Shown piece after piece: positions 61,705 to 64,000 of a stretch of DNA of 64,000 bases. The notes beneath the pieces are model-generated. The model was not told the origin of the DNA, did not search any database, and saw only the letters and a list, made by a program, of their open reading frames with translations. How positions within the stretch are numbered: the stretch's first letter is position 1; every line of letters begins with the position of its first letter. The DNA is from Pardosa pseudoannulata (Eukaryota; Arthropoda; Arachnida; Araneae; Lycosidae), in contig CM063502.1 of assembly GCA_032207245.1 (NCBI GenBank), positions 70,299,116 through 70,363,115 of the forward strand. The letters are read 5' to 3'. The position numbers were made by a program, and so were the translations under genes.

Positions 61705-62010
61705 ATTTGGGCCTCACACCTTAAAGGCAATTCTGAACACCTACGAATATACATTTCAACAGAGGCCGAACGCTGGCCGATTGGTTAGGGAGCTGATCGT
61801 CGGTACCAGAGTTCGTGGGTTCGAATCCCACTATGGCATGGATGTTCGTAGCCGTTCGGAATCGGGTATAAGCAGTAGGTCCCGGTCTCATTAGCCCTCG
61901 TGTGCAAAACAGTAGACCGTAGCGCTCCAAACCAAACCATTTCAACAGAGGAATTCGAACCCTAGATCTTCGGTAACGAAAGGTCGCTCTCTACTTGGTA
62001 GGATATTATG
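61705..62010 (-). mobile_element. Old family A SINE split by a younger copy
   Basis: The left part (61705-61765) holds CCTTAAAGGCAATTCTGAAC and ACCTACGAATATAC. The right part (61938-62010) holds GGAATTCGAACCCTAGATCT and the end of the head. Together they make one diverged minus-strand copy. Confidence 0.7.
61766..61937 (+). mobile_element. Family A SINE, full length, young, nested
   Basis: A complete copy from CCGAACGCTGGCCGATTGG to CGCTCCAAACCAAAC. A perfect 14-bp target duplication CATTTCAACAGAGG lies at 61752-61765 and 61938-61951, created inside the older SINE. Confidence 0.97.
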
Positions 62011-62109
62011 CAACTACCTCAAAATAAAATTTTTACTATAAAAAGGATTTATTAACTTCCATAGTTTTGATTTTAGAAAATTCTGATTAATTTTGGAAAT
62101 AAGTTTGTA

Positions 62110-63011
62110 CAGTGGGTTCCGCTTAATGTGATCAGTTTGGGACACCGTGATTTTGATAACAATAACCGATTGACAAAAATAAACGATATAGAAATTTAGA
62201 TAAATTTATCCCTCTCCCTTTAATTCACACGCATTACATTTCAAAATAAAATGAAAAAACTCACCTTATATTTATGTACTGTATATTATCCTTTAAGACA
62301 TAAGAATTGTTTACATAATAAAAATAAATGATCAATTGTTGACTGTCTTTCTAATTGTTTCTAAGAAGCTCATTGATAAATCGTTCGTAATCATAATGTT
62401 TTTTAAAGTCATCGGAGCGGTGTTGTACTCCACGTTTCAACATTTTCAATGCAATTCAGAAGCTAAGAAATGTTTAACTGCGCTGACTCATATTTGGTAA
62501 CCTGTCATAGCGAATTAAAATTTCGATATTTAATTTAAATGTTAAATCATTTCTCTTTCTGGTTTCCATATCTGGCTTCCATATGTAAGCGAGCAAGGTA
62601 TAAAATGTGAATACTTCCTTCTCAGTTCCGAATAGAATTAGTTGCCTTCTGCTTATCTGACAACTATTGACTACCAACAGGGCCTGCGTATTTCTGAAAA
62701 ATTCCAGGAACGTGTAATTTCCCACTCCTTTGTTTTTTCTCCTTTTCCCTAGGTGGAAGGGAGAGAATTCTTGGAAATTAAAACGACAGTGAAGGGAAAG
62801 AAAAGAATGGGTTCCTTCTGAATACATTGTGAATATTCCTTTGCCAGTTAAAATGAGCTTCGAAAACTTATAACATTAACCGATGTAACGATCACATAAA
62901 CCGATAATTTTAACTTACAAATGAATAGAGAAAATCGGGACCAAGTGATTTCGATAACAATAAGCGATTGATAACATTAATCGCGATCACATTAAGCTGT
63001 ACTGGCCACTG
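62110..63011 (-). mobile_element. pogo/Tigger-type DNA transposon, deletion derivative, 902 bp
   Basis: Termini CAGTGG...CCACTG are flanked by TA on both sides, as in pogo/Tigger elements. Both ends carry GCTTAATGTGATC in inverted orientation. On the minus strand a frame ending at 62474-62476 contains KRNDLTFKLNIEILIRYDR and NMSQRS (about 62477-62569). This resembles the start of the CENP-B/psq-type DNA-binding helix-turn-helix of Tigger transposases. After stops, the same frame continues with a basic, acidic and aromatic stretch (RGVQHRSDDFKKHYDYERF, about 62354-62440), plausibly a carboxy-terminal remnant. The catalytic DDE core is absent. Confidence 0.65.
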
Positions 63012-64000
63012 TAGTCCAATTTTTGTTCAGTTCAGGTCCCCCATTAAACGATAAATCATGTTAGATTTCCTAAAATTTAATTTTCCATTATTTTTCCCAC
63101 CGTAAGCGAATATTGCTAGTAAATACTTTTTCAATGAAATTTACAAAATTTTTTATCAGTTCTAGTTTTAAAAAATCTGTAATGAACTGAACACAGTTAT
63201 ATATTTTTATCTTCCACCGTATGTTAAGGTCACAGAAGAAAATAATCCTTTCCCTCTTCTAAGCCTCATATGAGGCTCCTTATTATAAACTATAAAAAAT
63301 TACTTAAAAATCACTGTTCTACAAACTTTTGTCATCAAGGAAACATCTACTACTAGGATCTCCCACATTTAGATCTCAGCCTCAAGGGTTTCAAATTGAA
63401 AACAGACAACATTAACCAATGTAACGATCACATAAACCGATAATTTTAGCATACAAATGAATAGAGAAAATCGGGACAAAGTGGTTTCGAAAACAATAAG
63501 CGATTGATAACATTAATCGCAATCACATTAAGCTGTACTGTCCACTGTAGTCCAATTTTTGTTCAGTTCAGGTCGCCCATTAAACGATAAATCATGTTAG
63601 ATTTCCTAAAATTTAATTTTCCATTATTTTTCCCACCGTAAGCGACTATTGCTAGTAAATACTTTTTTAATGAAATTTACAAAATTTTTTATCTGTTCTA
63701 GTTTTAAAAAATCTGTAATGAACTGAACACAGTTATATATTTTTATCTTCCACCGTATGTTAAGGTCACAGAAGAAAATAATCCTTTCCCTCTTCTAAGC
63801 CTCATATGAGGCTCCTTATGATAAACTATAAAAAATTACTTAAAAATCACTGTTCTACAAACTTTTGTCATCAAGGAAACATCTACTACTAGGATCTCCC
63901 ACATTTAGATCTCAGCCTCAAGGGTTTCAAATTGAAAACTGACAACATTAACCGATGTAACGATCACATAAAACTATAATTTTAACATACAAATGAATAG
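62872..64000. repeat. Tandem array, 536-bp unit, at least 2.1 copies, running off the window
   Basis: AACATTAAC plus CGATGTAACGATCACATAAA recurs at 62872, 63408 and 63944. Each unit carries the right end of the pogo-type element plus about 400 bp of flanking DNA (CTAAGCCTCATATGAGGCTC). Units are nearly identical. Confidence 0.95.

Noticed and set aside
1..64000. Bacterial-type features such as operons, CRISPR arrays or riboswitches
   Set aside because: The repeats here are not CRISPR-like and the gene structure is eukaryotic; none of these features is supported.

Overview
This is a 64 kb piece of an AT-rich animal nuclear genome. It has one clear protein-coding gene, tRNA-derived SINEs, many small DNA transposons, microsatellites and very many local tandem duplications. 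The only intact gene is a long-type Toll receptor with an intron-free coding region. Its cysteine architecture and TIR domain are those of arthropod Toll-6/Toll-7/Tollo proteins. With the base composition and repeat load this suggests an arthropod, most plausibly a chelicerate such as a spider. That placement is inference, because no species-diagnostic marker is visible.

Layout. 1-2.8 kb: direct repeats and two nested SINE families. 3.9-5.3 kb: a minisatellite of about 133 bp units. 7.5-15.1 kb: five blocks of 2-4 local tandem copies, one carrying a TTAA-type MITE. 15.1-27.6 kb: mostly unique AT-rich DNA with a TTAA MITE, SINEs and a few GC-richer islands. 27.6-28.4 kb: long AT and CA microsatellites. 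28.8-36.9 kb: more tandem arrays, a possible class II element at 30.2-31.0 kb, and a tandem array that captured a SINE fragment. 37-46.4 kb: SINEs, three TTAA MITE families and an unrecognised decayed coding fragment at 42.67-43.05 kb. 47.6-55.6 kb: the Toll locus, comprising a possible upstream promoter or first exon, a splice acceptor, a leader with four upstream ORFs, the coding exon and the 3' UTR. 55.9-60.7 kb: two tandem arrays, one invaded by SINEs. 60.7-64 kb: nested SINEs, another TTAA MITE and a pogo/Tigger deletion derivative whose right end is tandemly repeated to the window edge.

The Toll receptor is the only element with an inferred cell role, as a membrane receptor in patterning or epithelial morphogenesis and possibly immunity. 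Everything else supported here is repeat biology. The clearest unusual signal is the interplay of small transposons with short tandem duplications: insertions with readable target-site duplications, nested SINEs, a filled MITE site with an empty paralogous site 1.3 kb away, and transposon ends carried in tandem units. Short open frames outside the Toll gene show no protein-like features, apart from the two degenerate coding remnants described. Many exist only if GTG or TTG is accepted as a start, or are microsatellite translations.
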